Of a stretch of 64,000 bases of DNA, positions 52,740 through 61,226 are shown one piece after another. The notes beneath the pieces are model-generated. The model was not told where the DNA came from and ran no database searches. It saw nothing but the letters and a program-made list of their open reading frames with translations. Source of the stretch: CAZQGO01 sp964593065 (GTDB taxonomy: Bacteria > Oederibacteriota > JAAXVQ01); assembly GCA_964593065.1 (NCBI GenBank), contig CAZQGO010000001.1, forward strand, positions 1 to 64,000, in the 5' to 3' direction. Numbering within the stretch: position 1 is the first letter of the stretch; each line of letters starts with the position of its first letter. The position numbers and the translations under genes are program-made.

Positions 52740-54323
52740 ATGAAAATTGTTACGGCCCGGGAAATGCAGGAAATCGACCACGCCGCCACGGAACAGCATC
52801 AAATATCCTCCCTGGCTTTGATGGAGCAAGCGGGTGAAAGCCTGGCCGCCTGGTCGCGCCTGTTGTTGCCCGCGGACCGGCGACCCCGGATCGTGGTGCT
52901 GGCCGGGGGCGGCAAAAACGGCGGCGACGGCCTGGTCTGCGCGCGCTTGCTGGCCAAGAGCGGCGCCGAGGTTTCGGCGCTGGTTTTGGCCGGGAAGGGG
53001 CTGGCCCCCGAAACCCAGAAAAATCTCCAGCGCCTGCTCGAGGCCAAGGTGCCCGCGGAGCAATCGCAACATTCCATGAGCGAAGACTGGGTGCGCCACC
53101 TGCTGGGCGCCGATCTGGTCATCGACGCCCTGCTCGGCATCGGTTTAAGCGGGCCGCCGCGGGAACCCGTGGCCAGCGCGATTCATGCCCTGAACGCCAC
53201 GGGGGTCAAGGTCCTCGCGGCCGACGTTCCGTCGGGGCTGGAGGCCGACACCGGCGAGGCCCTGCATCCCACGGTGCGCGCGGATCTCACCGTCACTTTC
53301 GGTTTGCCCAAGCGGGGATTGCTGCAATCCCGCGCGGCGGAATACGTCGGGCGGCTGGAAGTGGACACGATCGGATTTCCCGCCGAGCTGCTGTCCGGGC
53401 GCGGCGACGCTCTGGTGTACGTGGATGCCCTGGAAGCCGCCGGCTGGCTGCCGCGGCGCCCCATGAACGCGCACAAGCGCTCGGCCGGGAAAGTCCTGAT
53501 CGTGGGCGGCTCCGAACAGTACCACGGCGCGCCGCTGCTGGCGGCCGGCGGTGCGGTGCGCTCCGGAGCCGGGTACGTCACCGTGGCCTATCCCCGGGGC
53601 CTGGACGGGGTGATGCGCCAGCACCTGGTCGAGGAGCTTTGCCTGCCGCTGCCACACCGCCCGCCGCGGCCCCTGGGACCGGCCGCACTGCCGGTTTTGC
53701 TGGCCGCGGCCCGGGACCATGACGCCCTCGTGCTGGGTCCGGGCTTGGGGCGCGCCGCGGAAACGCAGAAACTGATCCGGAATTTCATTCACCAGGTCAA
53801 GGGGCCCCGCGTGCTGGTCATCGACGCGGATGCGCTGCACGCCCTGGAGGGGCTGCGCCTGGGAAACGGCTCCAAGGAACGGCCCGTGTTCGTCCTGACC
53901 CCGCACGAAGGAGAGGCGGGCGGATTGTTGGGCCTGGATCCCGCGGCCGTGTCCTCGGACCGGTGGTCCTCGGCGCAGGCCCTGGCGCGACAGTACGAGG
54001 CGGTGGTCCTGTTGAAAGGCAGGCACACCGTTGTGGTGGCTCCCTTGGGTCCCATGCTGGTCATCGGCGCCGGGACCCCGGCGCTGGCGACCGCGGGGAC
54101 CGGGGACGTGCTCGCGGGCGCCATCGCGGGTTTTGCGGCCCAACGCATGGTGCCCAGGGAAGCCGCGGCCCTGGCGGCTTTTGCGCACGGTTTGGCCGGT
54201 GACTTGGCCAGCCCGGATCCGGGCGGATTGGGCGTCCGTGCGCGGGATGTGGCGGATAATCTGCCGCTGGCCATCCGCCAGCTTCGCTTGCACTACCGGC
54301 AGCCGGCCGGCCGGGAACGATAG
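52740..54323 (+). CDS. nnr: Bifunctional NAD(P)H-hydrate epimerase/dehydratase
   Basis: Repairs damaged NAD(P)H hydrates. The 527-residue protein joins a YjeF_N epimerase (about 1-225: VTAREMQEIDHAA, GGGKNGGDGLVCARLL, DALLGIGLSGPPREP) to a YjeF_C ADP-dependent dehydratase (about 235-520: GKVLIVGGSEQYHGAPLLAA, LVLGPGLGR, VIDADALHAL, LTPHEGE, GTGDVLAGAIAG). This is the usual bacterial fusion. ATG 52740 has AGGAGG-like sequence upstream. It begins the housekeeping stretch after the surface island. Confidence 0.95.
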   Translation: MKIVTAREMQEIDHAATEQHQISSLALMEQAGESLAAWSRLLLPADRRPRIVVLAGGGKNGGDGLVCARLLAKSGAEVSALVLAGKGLAPETQKNLQRLLEAKVPAEQSQHSMSEDWVRHLLGADLVIDALLGIGLSGPPREPVASAIHALNATGVKVLAADVPSGLEADTGEALHPTVRADLTVTFGLPKRGLLQSRAAEYVGRLEVDTIGFPAELLSGRGDALVYVDALEAAGWLPRRPMNAHKRSAGKVLIVGGSEQYHGAPLLAAGGAVRSGAGYVTVAYPRGLDGVMRQHLVEELCLPLPHRPPRPLGPAALPVLLAAARDHDALVLGPGLGRAAETQKLIRNFIHQVKGPRVLVIDADALHALEGLRLGNGSKERPVFVLTPHEGEAGGLLGLDPAAVSSDRWSSAQALARQYEAVVLLKGRHTVVVAPLGPMLVIGAGTPALATAGTGDVLAGAIAGFAAQRMVPREAAALAAFAHGLAGDLASPDPGGLGVRARDVADNLPLAIRQLRLHYRQPAGRER

Positions 54324-54352
54324 AGCCAATCCGCAGAGGAGCAGGAGGTTCC

Positions 54353-54814
54353 ATGAGAGATTTCAAGGCCCAGGACATCATGACCCGCGAGGTGCTGACC
54401 ATCTCACCCGAGACCAGCGTCAAGGCTTTCGCCCAGTTTCTCCTGGAACATCACATTTCGGGAGCGCCCGTCGTGGCCGAGGACGGAAGCCTGCTCGGCA
54501 TCGCCACGGAAAGCGACCTGATTTTCCGGGACGCGTCCGTGCACCTGCCCACCGTGGTCACGATTTTTGATTCCATCATCTACCTGGAAAGCCGCCATAA
54601 ATACGAGCACGAGCTGAAGAAAATCATCGGCGGCAAGGTTTCCGACATCATGTCCACGGAGGTGGTCACCATTTCGCCCGGCGCCTCCATGCAGGAAATG
54701 GCCACGCTCATGCAAGAGAAAAAGCGCCATTTGCTGCCGGTCATGGAGGGAGGCCGGCTCGTGGGCGTGGTCGGCAAGGCGGATTTGGTGCGCGCCGTCG
54801 CCCAGGAGGAATAA
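54353..54814 (+). CDS. Tandem CBS-domain protein
   Basis: A 153-residue protein with two CBS motifs (about 6-60: AQDIMTREVLTISPETSVK, LGIATESDLIFR; and 92-150: VSDIMSTEVVTISPGASMQ, LVGVVGKADLVRAV) forming one Bateman module that would bind an adenosine nucleotide. No fused effector domain. It stands between nnr and an M20 amidohydrolase, each with strong AGGAGG sites. Partner unknown. Confidence 0.9.
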   Translation: MRDFKAQDIMTREVLTISPETSVKAFAQFLLEHHISGAPVVAEDGSLLGIATESDLIFRDASVHLPTVVTIFDSIIYLESRHKYEHELKKIIGGKVSDIMSTEVVTISPGASMQEMATLMQEKKRHLLPVMEGGRLVGVVGKADLVRAVAQEE

Positions 54815-54815
54815 C

Positions 54816-56009
54816 ATGGCGGACGGAGCGAAAGCGCTCAAGCGGGAGGCCGAGGCCTTGTTGCCCAGGCTGCGGGCCTGGCGGCGCAGCATCCACCGCC
54901 ATCCCGAGCTGGGGTTTGAGGAGCACCGCACGGCGGCGCTCGTGGCCCGCGAACTGCGGAGGCAGGGATGGCGGGTGCGCAGCGGGGTGGCGCGCACCGG
55001 CGTGCTGGGGCTGCTGGAGGGACCCGCAGCGGGGCCGACCTTCGCCCTGCGGGCGGACATGGACGCGCTGCCGGTCACGGAACAAAACACTCATGCCTAC
55101 CGGTCGCGCGTGCCCGGCGTCATGCACGCCTGCGGCCACGACGGCAACACGGCCATGGTGCTGGGAGCGGCGGCGCTGCTCGCGCGCCGGCGGCAGCGGC
55201 TGCGCGGCAGGGTCAAACTCCTGTTTCAGCCGTGCGAGGAAAAGCCCCCGGGCGGCGCCCAGGCCATGATTCAAGCCGGGGTCTTGACCTCGCCCCGGGT
55301 GGACGCTATAATTGCCGGGCATGTGGATACCGGCATACCCGCCGGGCGGATCGCCCTGCGCAGCGGGGCGTTCATGGCCAGCGCCGATGCCTTCACGCTC
55401 CGGATCCTGGGACGCGGCGGACACGCCGCTTTTCCCCACCGCAGCGTGGACGCCGTCGCCGTGGCGGGCGAAGTCATCCTGGCCCTGCAGACCGCGGTTT
55501 CCCGGGAACAGGATCCCCTGGAACCGGCGGTGGTATCGGTGGGGCAGGTGGAAGGCGGCACGGCGTTCAACGTGATTGCGGATTCGGTGCGTCTGCGCGG
55601 AACCCTGCGGTCCCTGACGCCCGCTCTGCGCCGCGACCTGCCGCGGCGGGTGGCCCGCATTGCCCGCGGCGTATGCCAGGCGCATCGGGCGCGCTGCGAG
55701 TTTGCCTGGGAGCGGGGTCATCCGGCCCTCTCCAATCACGCCGGCGTGACGGCGCTGGTCCGGAGCGCGGGCGAAAAGATCCTGGGAGCCGCCCGGGTCA
55801 AGGAGCTGCCACGCCCCATGATGAGCGGGGAGGATTTCACCTATTTTGCGGCCGAGGTGCCGGCCTGCTTTTTCCACGTCGGCGTGGGCAATGCCCGGCG
55901 GGGCTGGGTCAAACCCTGGCATCATCCGTCTTTTGACTTCGACGAAACGGGCCTGGTCGGCGGCTGCGCTGTCCTGGCGCAGGCCGCCCTGGATTTTCCC
56001 GCCGCATGA
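54816..56009 (+). CDS. M20-family metal-dependent amidohydrolase
   Basis: A 397-residue enzyme of the hippurate/N-acyl-amino-acid hydrolase group. Metal-binding motifs: RRSIHRHPELGFEEHRTA, ALRADMDALPV, MHACGHDGNTAMVLGAA, FQPCEEKPPGGAQAMI, and the late MSGEDFTYFA. A dimerisation domain is inserted at about residues 180-295. Substrate is undetermined; the family includes amino-acid and peptidoglycan-related amidases. ATG 54816 has AGGAGG upstream. Ends in an ATGA overlap with a lipoprotein gene. Confidence 0.92.
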   Translation: MADGAKALKREAEALLPRLRAWRRSIHRHPELGFEEHRTAALVARELRRQGWRVRSGVARTGVLGLLEGPAAGPTFALRADMDALPVTEQNTHAYRSRVPGVMHACGHDGNTAMVLGAAALLARRRQRLRGRVKLLFQPCEEKPPGGAQAMIQAGVLTSPRVDAIIAGHVDTGIPAGRIALRSGAFMASADAFTLRILGRGGHAAFPHRSVDAVAVAGEVILALQTAVSREQDPLEPAVVSVGQVEGGTAFNVIADSVRLRGTLRSLTPALRRDLPRRVARIARGVCQAHRARCEFAWERGHPALSNHAGVTALVRSAGEKILGAARVKELPRPMMSGEDFTYFAAEVPACFFHVGVGNARRGWVKPWHHPSFDFDETGLVGGCAVLAQAALDFPAA

Positions 56010-56368
56010 AAACCCGGAGCCTGCTTCTCGGCCTGGCGGCACTGGCCGCATTGTCGGGTTGCGCCGGCTTGCCCCCCGGCCCCATGCGCCTGTGGGTAAG
56101 CGTCGTACCCGAAACGGTTCATCCCGGCGATGTCGTCCGGGTCCACATCCTGGCTCCTGCGGGTACCCGCGAAGTCACGGGCCGCTTGGACGTTCCGGGT
56201 TCGCCCGTGTTGTCCCTGCGCAGCCGGGACGGAGGGGCCACCTGGGATTTTGTCACCCAGATTCCCGTGGATGCCGTTTGGAAACCCGGAAAATACCGGG
56301 TGGAAGTCCGGGGTCTTTTGCCGGACGACACATCCGTTTACGGGGAAACCTGGATTGAGGCTCCTTAA
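56006..56368 (+). CDS. Small lipoprotein with Ig-like fold pattern
   Basis: A 120-residue protein with a lipoprotein signal (LAALAALSGC, cysteine 19) and a short beta-sandwich-like domain (VVPETVHPGDVVRVHILAPAG, then WKPGKYRVEVRGLLPDD). The start overlaps the M20 gene (ATGA). No named family is recognised; its pattern resembles small envelope domains that precede secreted adhesins or enzymes. Confidence 0.72.
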   Translation: MKTRSLLLGLAALAALSGCAGLPPGPMRLWVSVVPETVHPGDVVRVHILAPAGTREVTGRLDVPGSPVLSLRSRDGGATWDFVTQIPVDAVWKPGKYRVEVRGLLPDDTSVYGETWIEAP

Positions 56369-56484
56369 CGGTCCGGATTCGCGGCCAGCTTCCGGGCTCG
56401 GCCTGCTTTCCTTATATATATGCCGGTACGGCGGAAAGCCCGGGCACTCGCCGGCAGTCCATCCCATGAAGGAGGAACAGGAAC

Positions 56485-57453
56485 GTGGCCCCCTCCCAGC
56501 GGAAATCCCGCCAGGATAAGAACCCTCGAAAACCAAGCGCTCGCGGCGCGCCGGAACGGGCCGCCGCGACCGCCCGGCGCCGCCCGGCGCCCGCACGAAT
56601 CCGGGAACAGGCCGCCGTTGCCCGCAAGGCCGAGGAACCATCTCCGCGCGCCGAGACCCGGGCCGTCGATGCCGGCAAAACCTCCCCGCCGGCGGAACCG
56701 CCGGTGACCCTGCGCGCCTCGCGCAGGTTCTGGCTCCTGACGCTGGGAAGCCTGGTCCTGGCCCTGACCCTCGTCCAGGCGTACGGATACTTCACGGGTT
56801 GGGGGGATCCGGAGCGCTTGGTGCAGAGGTATTTCAAATCCGCCCAGAGGCTCACCCTGGCCCGGCGATACCCGGCGGCCATTCACAAGTACGAGAAAAT
56901 CATCGGCATGACCACCAACCCGGATAACCGCCGGCAGGCGCTGATCGCCATGGCCGATCTCCTGCGGGACCGGAAGCAGTGGGACCGGGCGAGCGAGATC
57001 TACCGCCAGTTGCAGCAGCAGGATCCCACGAACATTTTATCCGCCTGGGCGGGCCTGCAATTGGCCCAGATCGCCCTGGAGGCCGGGCGGCTCGAACAGG
57101 CTTACCGGGATTTCGAGACCGTTTCGCGGCGCTTTCCGGCTTCAGACTGGGATGCCGAGGCGCAGATGGGCCTCGGCGGAGTCCGCGAAAAAGAAGAACG
57201 CTTTCCCGAGGCCATCGCGCGCTACCGCCGGGTGTTGGCCGCCTATCCGGGAGGATTCCTGGCTGCCGAAGCTTGGGTCCAGATCGGAAAGTGCTATGAA
57301 CACCTGGGAGACCTGCCGGCGGCCGCGCGCGCCTACCAGGAGGTCCTGGACAAGTATCCTCCCAGCACCTGGGACGAGGCCAAAGCCCGGTTGCAGCGTC
57401 TGCAGTCCGGCAAAGAAGCGGAGGGAGTGCGCCTGTGGGGAGGAGAACCCTAA
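56485..57453 (+). CDS. Membrane-anchored TPR protein
   Basis: A 322-residue protein with a basic, Arg/Ala/Pro-rich cytoplasmic tail (about 1-78), one membrane helix (about 82-103, LLTLGSLVLALTLVQAYGYF), and about five TPR-like repeats after it (YPAAIHKYEKIIG, WDRASEIYRQLQQ, FPEAIARYRRVLAAYP, AARAYQEVLDKYP). The architecture resembles YfgM- or YbgF-like envelope scaffolds. GTG 56485 follows GAAGGAGGA. It overlaps thiL by 19 nt. Confidence 0.78.
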   Translation: MAPSQRKSRQDKNPRKPSARGAPERAAATARRRPAPARIREQAAVARKAEEPSPRAETRAVDAGKTSPPAEPPVTLRASRRFWLLTLGSLVLALTLVQAYGYFTGWGDPERLVQRYFKSAQRLTLARRYPAAIHKYEKIIGMTTNPDNRRQALIAMADLLRDRKQWDRASEIYRQLQQQDPTNILSAWAGLQLAQIALEAGRLEQAYRDFETVSRRFPASDWDAEAQMGLGGVREKEERFPEAIARYRRVLAAYPGGFLAAEAWVQIGKCYEHLGDLPAAARAYQEVLDKYPPSTWDEAKARLQRLQSGKEAEGVRLWGGEP

Positions 57454-58460
57454 GCGGCTTATCCGGACCCTGGCGGGAGTTCAGCCTGATCGCGGCCCTG
57501 CAGCGGCGGTTCGCGTCCGCCGGCCCGGGGGATTGCCTTGGGCTGGGAGACGACGCCGCGGCCTACCGCCCCCGGCGCGGACGGCTGGAGCTGGTTACCT
57601 GCGACGCCCTGGTGGAAAACATTCACTGGAAGAGCCGCTGGTGCGGGCCGCGGGCCTTGGGCATCCGGGCCGCGGCCGTCAATCTGTCGGATATCGCCGC
57701 CATGGGCGGTGAACCGGAGCGGGGCTTCCTGATCCTGGCCCTGCCGCGCGCCAGCACGCAAGCGTTTGCCTGGGAAATCGCGGCGGGCGTGGCTTCCGAA
57801 TTGCGGCGTTTCCGCGCGCGCCTGGCCGGGGGCGATACGGTCGCCTCCGCGGGGCCGGTCATGGTGGCGCTCGCGCTGCAAGGCACGGTACCCGGCCGGC
57901 AACTGCTCACGCGTTCCGGCGCGCGCCCGGGCGACCGGATCCTGGTCACGGGTTTTCTCGGGGACGCGGCCGCCGGGCGCCGGGTGCTGGACGCCCCGGC
58001 GCGCGCCTGGCCCGGAAAAAAATACTTGCGCGGACGCTTCCTGCGGCCCCAGCCCAGAATACGCGCCGCCCGGGTTTTGGCGCAATCGGGCTGGGTGTCG
58101 GCCATGCTGGACCTTTCCGACGGCTTGGCGGGAGATTTACGCCGCTTGGCGCAGGCCAGCGGCGTGGGCGCGCGCGTCGAGGGCGGCCGGCTGCCCATTT
58201 CCGCCCCCGCACGGGTCTTGGCCCAGCGGCTGCGGGTGCCGGCCGAGGATCTCGCCCTGCGGGGAGGGGAGGATTACGAGCTGCTGTTCACGGCTCCCGC
58301 GCGGCGGATTCGGGAGCTGCAGTCCTTGCTGGCGCGCCGCGCGCGGATACGCGCGACCGAGGTGGGGGAAATCCTGCCCCTTGCGGCGGGCCTGTGCCTG
58401 CGGACCGCCGACGGCCGGCGCAGGCCCTGGCCCCAAGGCTGGGAGCACCACGGCGCATGA
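57435..58460 (+). CDS. thiL: Thiamine-monophosphate kinase
   Basis: Phosphorylates thiamine monophosphate to the diphosphate cofactor. The 341-residue protein has REFSLIAALQRRF, GDDAAAYRP, SDIAAMGGEPE, the glycine-rich RILVTGFLGDAAAG, and LDLSDGLAGDLRRLA plus ALRGGEDYELLFTAP, all ThiL patterns. GTG 57435 has GGAGGGAG about nine bases upstream and overlaps the TPR gene by 19 nt. It ends in an ATGA overlap with tsaE. Confidence 0.94.
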   Translation: MGRRTLSGLSGPWREFSLIAALQRRFASAGPGDCLGLGDDAAAYRPRRGRLELVTCDALVENIHWKSRWCGPRALGIRAAAVNLSDIAAMGGEPERGFLILALPRASTQAFAWEIAAGVASELRRFRARLAGGDTVASAGPVMVALALQGTVPGRQLLTRSGARPGDRILVTGFLGDAAAGRRVLDAPARAWPGKKYLRGRFLRPQPRIRAARVLAQSGWVSAMLDLSDGLAGDLRRLAQASGVGARVEGGRLPISAPARVLAQRLRVPAEDLALRGGEDYELLFTAPARRIRELQSLLARRARIRATEVGEILPLAAGLCLRTADGRRRPWPQGWEHHGA

Positions 58461-58906
58461 CCGGGAAACCCACGCTTCTCCGGGAAATGATCACGCACGG
58501 CGCGGAAGAAACGGAACAGGCCGGGGAGCGCCTGGCCCGGAACCTGGGACCGGGCGACGTCGTTGCCCTCTCGGGGGACCTGGGTGCCGGCAAAACCTGC
58601 CTGGTGCGGGGCTTGGCGCGGGGCTTGGGCTGCCGACCAGCCGTTGCCAGCCCCACGTTCACCCTCCTGCACGAGTACCCGGGGCGCATTCCCCTCTACC
58701 ATTTTGATTTATACCGCCTGAAAACACCGGCCGAGTTGGAAGACCTGGGTTGTGACGAATATTTTTACGGCGACGGAGTTTGCGTGCTGGAATGGGCCGA
58801 AAAGAGCGGGAGCCTGCTGCCGGCGCGCCACTGGGAAGTCCGTTTCGAAATTCTGGGTGACTCCACGCGGCGGCTGCGGATCGAACCGCCGCGGCAGAAG
58901 GGATGA
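58457..58906 (+). CDS. tsaE: tRNA threonylcarbamoyladenosine biosynthesis ATPase TsaE
   Basis: ATPase of the t6A37 tRNA modification complex with TsaB and TsaD. The 149-residue protein has the P-loop SGDLGAGKTCLVRGLARGLG, VASPTFTLLHEYPG and YHFDLYRL, then VCVLEWAEKSG; all are family hallmarks. It starts at ATG 58457 in an ATGA overlap with thiL and ends 4 nt inside tsaB. tsaD is not in the window. Confidence 0.95.
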   Translation: MTGKPTLLREMITHGAEETEQAGERLARNLGPGDVVALSGDLGAGKTCLVRGLARGLGCRPAVASPTFTLLHEYPGRIPLYHFDLYRLKTPAELEDLGCDEYFYGDGVCVLEWAEKSGSLLPARHWEVRFEILGDSTRRLRIEPPRQKG

Positions 58907-59625
58907 AGGCCATGCTGATTCTGGCGCTGGAGACCTCCACTCCGCGCTTGTCGCTGGCGTTGGCGCAGGACCTCCGCATCCTCGCGCACAGTGAATCTTG
59001 GCCGGAACGCCGGCCCGCGGAAATCCTGCTTCCGGAACTGCAAAAACTCTTTCACCGGGCGCGGGTCAGGCCGCGGGATCTGGAGGGCGTCGCCGTGGGG
59101 CTCGGGCCCGGTTCTTTCACCGGCCTGCGGGTCGGTGTTTCCACCGCGCAGGGTCTGGCGCAGTCGCTGCGGATTCCGGCAGCCGGTTTGTCGAGTTTTC
59201 AGGTGGCGGCCGCCGGCAGCGGCGCGGACACGGTCCTGGTCGTCGCGGACGCCCATCGGGACCTGCTGTATGCAGCCCTGTACCAGCGGTCTTCCGCCGG
59301 GTGGGAAGCCCGCCTGCCGGAGAGCCTGCTGGCCCCGGAAGACCTGCGCGACCGTCTGCCGGCGGGGGAAGTGGCGGTGACCGGGCCGGCGGCCGAAGCC
59401 TTTTTTTCCGCGCTGCCCGCGTCGGCGCGCGGCGGTTTGAAACGGTTGCCGGCAACGCGTTGCCTTCCCGGCGCCGAAGTGCTGGCTCGGCTCGCAGAAC
59501 CCCGGTTGCGCGCGGGGGGCGTCCGGCCGGAGGACCTGCAGCCCCTGTACCTGCGCCGCACGCAAGCCGAAGAAGTCCGGGCGCGGGGCGGCGAAGTGAA
59601 AAGTTCCGGCGGTGACCGCGCATGA
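58903..59625 (+). CDS. tsaB: tRNA threonylcarbamoyladenosine biosynthesis protein TsaB
   Basis: Pseudo-enzyme partner of TsaD in t6A synthesis. The 240-residue protein has the ASKHA-fold start LALETSTPRLSLAL and the signature VAVGLGPGSFTGLRVGVSTAQGL, split by the first loop. The C-terminal part is Arg/Glu-rich and degenerate, as expected. It is coupled to tsaE and rimI by ATGA overlaps on both sides. Confidence 0.94.
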   Translation: MKAMLILALETSTPRLSLALAQDLRILAHSESWPERRPAEILLPELQKLFHRARVRPRDLEGVAVGLGPGSFTGLRVGVSTAQGLAQSLRIPAAGLSSFQVAAAGSGADTVLVVADAHRDLLYAALYQRSSAGWEARLPESLLAPEDLRDRLPAGEVAVTGPAAEAFFSALPASARGGLKRLPATRCLPGAEVLARLAEPRLRAGGVRPEDLQPLYLRRTQAEEVRARGGEVKSSGGDRA

Positions 59626-60179
59626 AGGAGCGTCCCGAAAACGACCGCCCGCAGCGGCCGATCCATGAGCCGGCGGTGACCCCCCGGGAAGAATCCGACC
59701 GCCACGGGCGCGCCCTGGAGAGCGAGACCATCGCCATTGCGCCCATGCGCCGCGAGGATCTTGACGAGGTGCTGTGGGTGGAGGAAGGCTCCTTCCGGAC
59801 GCCCTGGACGCGCCGGATGTTCGAGGATGAATTCAACAATCCCGAAACGGCCCGGTACCTCATCGCGCGCTGCCAGGAGCACGTCGTGGGGTACATGGGT
59901 TTCTGGCTCATTGGCCTGGAGGCCCACATCACCAACCTGGCCGTGCATCCGGCATTTCGCCGGCGCAAAATCGGCGAACGTCTCCTGCTGGCACTCATGC
60001 GGCTGGCCCGGCGCTTGGGGGCCGCCCGCGCCACCCTGGAAGTGCGGGGCAGCAACGAGGCGGCCAGGAAATTATACGAAAAACACGGCTTCCAGGTGGT
60101 CGCCATCCGCCGGGGATATTACAACGACAACCATGAAGACGCGCTGGTCATGTGGGTCAATGATCTGAACGGTTTTTAA
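59622..60179 (+). CDS. rimI: Ribosomal-protein-alanine N-acetyltransferase RimI-like
   Basis: A GNAT acetyltransferase of 185 residues. The core (about 38-180) has FRTPWTRRMFEDEF, ITNLAVHPAFRRRKIGERLL, split before the acetyl-CoA loop, and ARKLYEKHGFQVVAIRRGYY, the RimI pattern for N-terminal acetylation of S18. An extra N-terminal 37 residues are charged and probably disordered. The tsaE-tsaB-rimI order is common, supporting the name. It overlaps tsaB by ATGA. Confidence 0.92.
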   Translation: MKERPENDRPQRPIHEPAVTPREESDRHGRALESETIAIAPMRREDLDEVLWVEEGSFRTPWTRRMFEDEFNNPETARYLIARCQEHVVGYMGFWLIGLEAHITNLAVHPAFRRRKIGERLLLALMRLARRLGAARATLEVRGSNEAARKLYEKHGFQVVAIRRGYYNDNHEDALVMWVNDLNGF

Positions 60180-60251
60180 CCTCCCCCGGCTGCCCGCCGC
60201 GGCCCAACCGGAAACGGGCCGGAAAATAATTCGATTCCAGAATAAATTTTC

Positions 60252-60280
60252 TTGACAGCCCCGATGGTTAGTGTTAATCA
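60252..60280 (+). promoter_or_regulatory. Promoter of the cold-shock protein gene
   Basis: Perfect -35 TTGACA (60252-60257) in an AT-rich stretch, with a weaker -10 around TTAATC/TAATCA (60274-60280). The leader of about 50 nt is AT-rich compared with the surroundings. Confidence 0.6.
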
Positions 60281-60336
60281 TTAAAAGCCGGTTAAAGGCA
60301 AGCTTTTACGTATACAGAAGAGGAGGAATTTGATTC

Positions 60337-60546
60337 ATGGCAGTGCAGGGCAAGGTCAAATGGTTCAACAATGCGAAGGGTTTTGGTTTCTTGGAACAGG
60401 AAGGCGGCAAAGACGTTTTCGTTCATTTTTCCGCCATCCAAGGGGACGGGTATCGCAGCCTCAATGAGGGCGAGACCGTGGAGTTCGACATCGTGGACAG
60501 CCCCAAGGGGCCGCAGGCCGCAAACGTAAAAAGAACCTCTAACTAA
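60337..60546 (+). CDS. csp: Cold-shock domain protein
   Basis: A 69-residue single-stranded nucleic-acid chaperone. RNP1 appears as KGFGFLEQ and RNP2 as VFVHFSAI; the opening VQGKVKWFNNAKGFGF is typical of CspA-family proteins. ATG 60337 follows GAGGAGG. It is monocistronic, with its own promoter and a clear intrinsic terminator. Confidence 0.97.
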   Translation: MAVQGKVKWFNNAKGFGFLEQEGGKDVFVHFSAIQGDGYRSLNEGETVEFDIVDSPKGPQAANVKRTSN

Positions 60547-60587
60547 AACCATGAGCGGACGGTGCGCCGTCCGAACCTGATCCGAGA

Positions 60588-60617
60588 AAAACGGCCCGCA
60601 AGGGCCGTTTTTTTTTT
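60588..60617 (+). terminator. Rho-independent terminator after csp
   Basis: AAAACGGCCC (60588-60597), loop GCAA, GGGCCGTTTT (60602-60611), running into a T-run of ten (to 60617). A second perfect hairpin (CGGACGG/CCGTCCG, 60556-60573) precedes it. Confidence 0.93.
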
Positions 60618-60662
60618 ACTGCCAACCGCTTCCGCACCCGAGACTACCAAAGGGGGTTTTTC

Positions 60663-61226
60663 ATGCGCCGTATTCTGCCCGTCCTGCACGGCCTGGCACT
60701 GTTGAGCCTCGCGATCGTTCCCGCCGCGGCCGCGGCCACGCCCGTCCAAACTCAGCCGGCCGGCCACGAGCTCCCGGACGGTTCCGCCTGGGTGCGCCCC
60801 CAGTTCATCCCCTCCGGGCAGGCGCTGGAGATGGCCCCGGAATGCGACCGCGCCGTGACCGTGCAGGTCCACGGCGTCTGGTACGCGGTCGGGCTGCTGC
60901 ACAATCATTGGCGGGTGGCGGTGGCGAATTACCGCGTGCGCTCCCCGGAGGGCGAATACCACTTGCGCGTGACCTTCAACGCCCAGGGCGTTCTCGTCGA
61001 CGTGGTCGCGCGGCCGCACGAGGCCCTTCCGGCCGGTTTCTCCGAGGCCTGCGTTGGCTTGGAGGCCAAGGACCTCCATCCGGCCGAAGCGCCGCCCCAT
61101 GAACCCCGCCAGGTGCTGTGTCTCGCCGTGCAGGCCTTTACGCGGGCCTTGGGGGACCGCAGCTTGGAGGGGGCGGTCCTGCGGGAGGCGGATCAGCTGG
61201 ACGCCTGGACCGGGGCCACGCCATGA
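60663..61226 (+). CDS. Hypothetical secreted protein upstream of an outer-membrane barrel and apbE
   Basis: A 187-residue protein with a signal peptide (about 1-25, PAAAAA). The mature part has no motif I recognise. The segment YHLRVTFNAQGVLVDVVARP resembles the turn-rich strands of small periplasmic domains. ATG 60663 lies just after the csp terminator with GGGGG upstream. Its stop overlaps the barrel gene as ATGA, so the two are probably made together. Confidence 0.7.
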   Translation: MRRILPVLHGLALLSLAIVPAAAAATPVQTQPAGHELPDGSAWVRPQFIPSGQALEMAPECDRAVTVQVHGVWYAVGLLHNHWRVAVANYRVRSPEGEYHLRVTFNAQGVLVDVVARPHEALPAGFSEACVGLEAKDLHPAEAPPHEPRQVLCLAVQAFTRALGDRSLEGAVLREADQLDAWTGATP

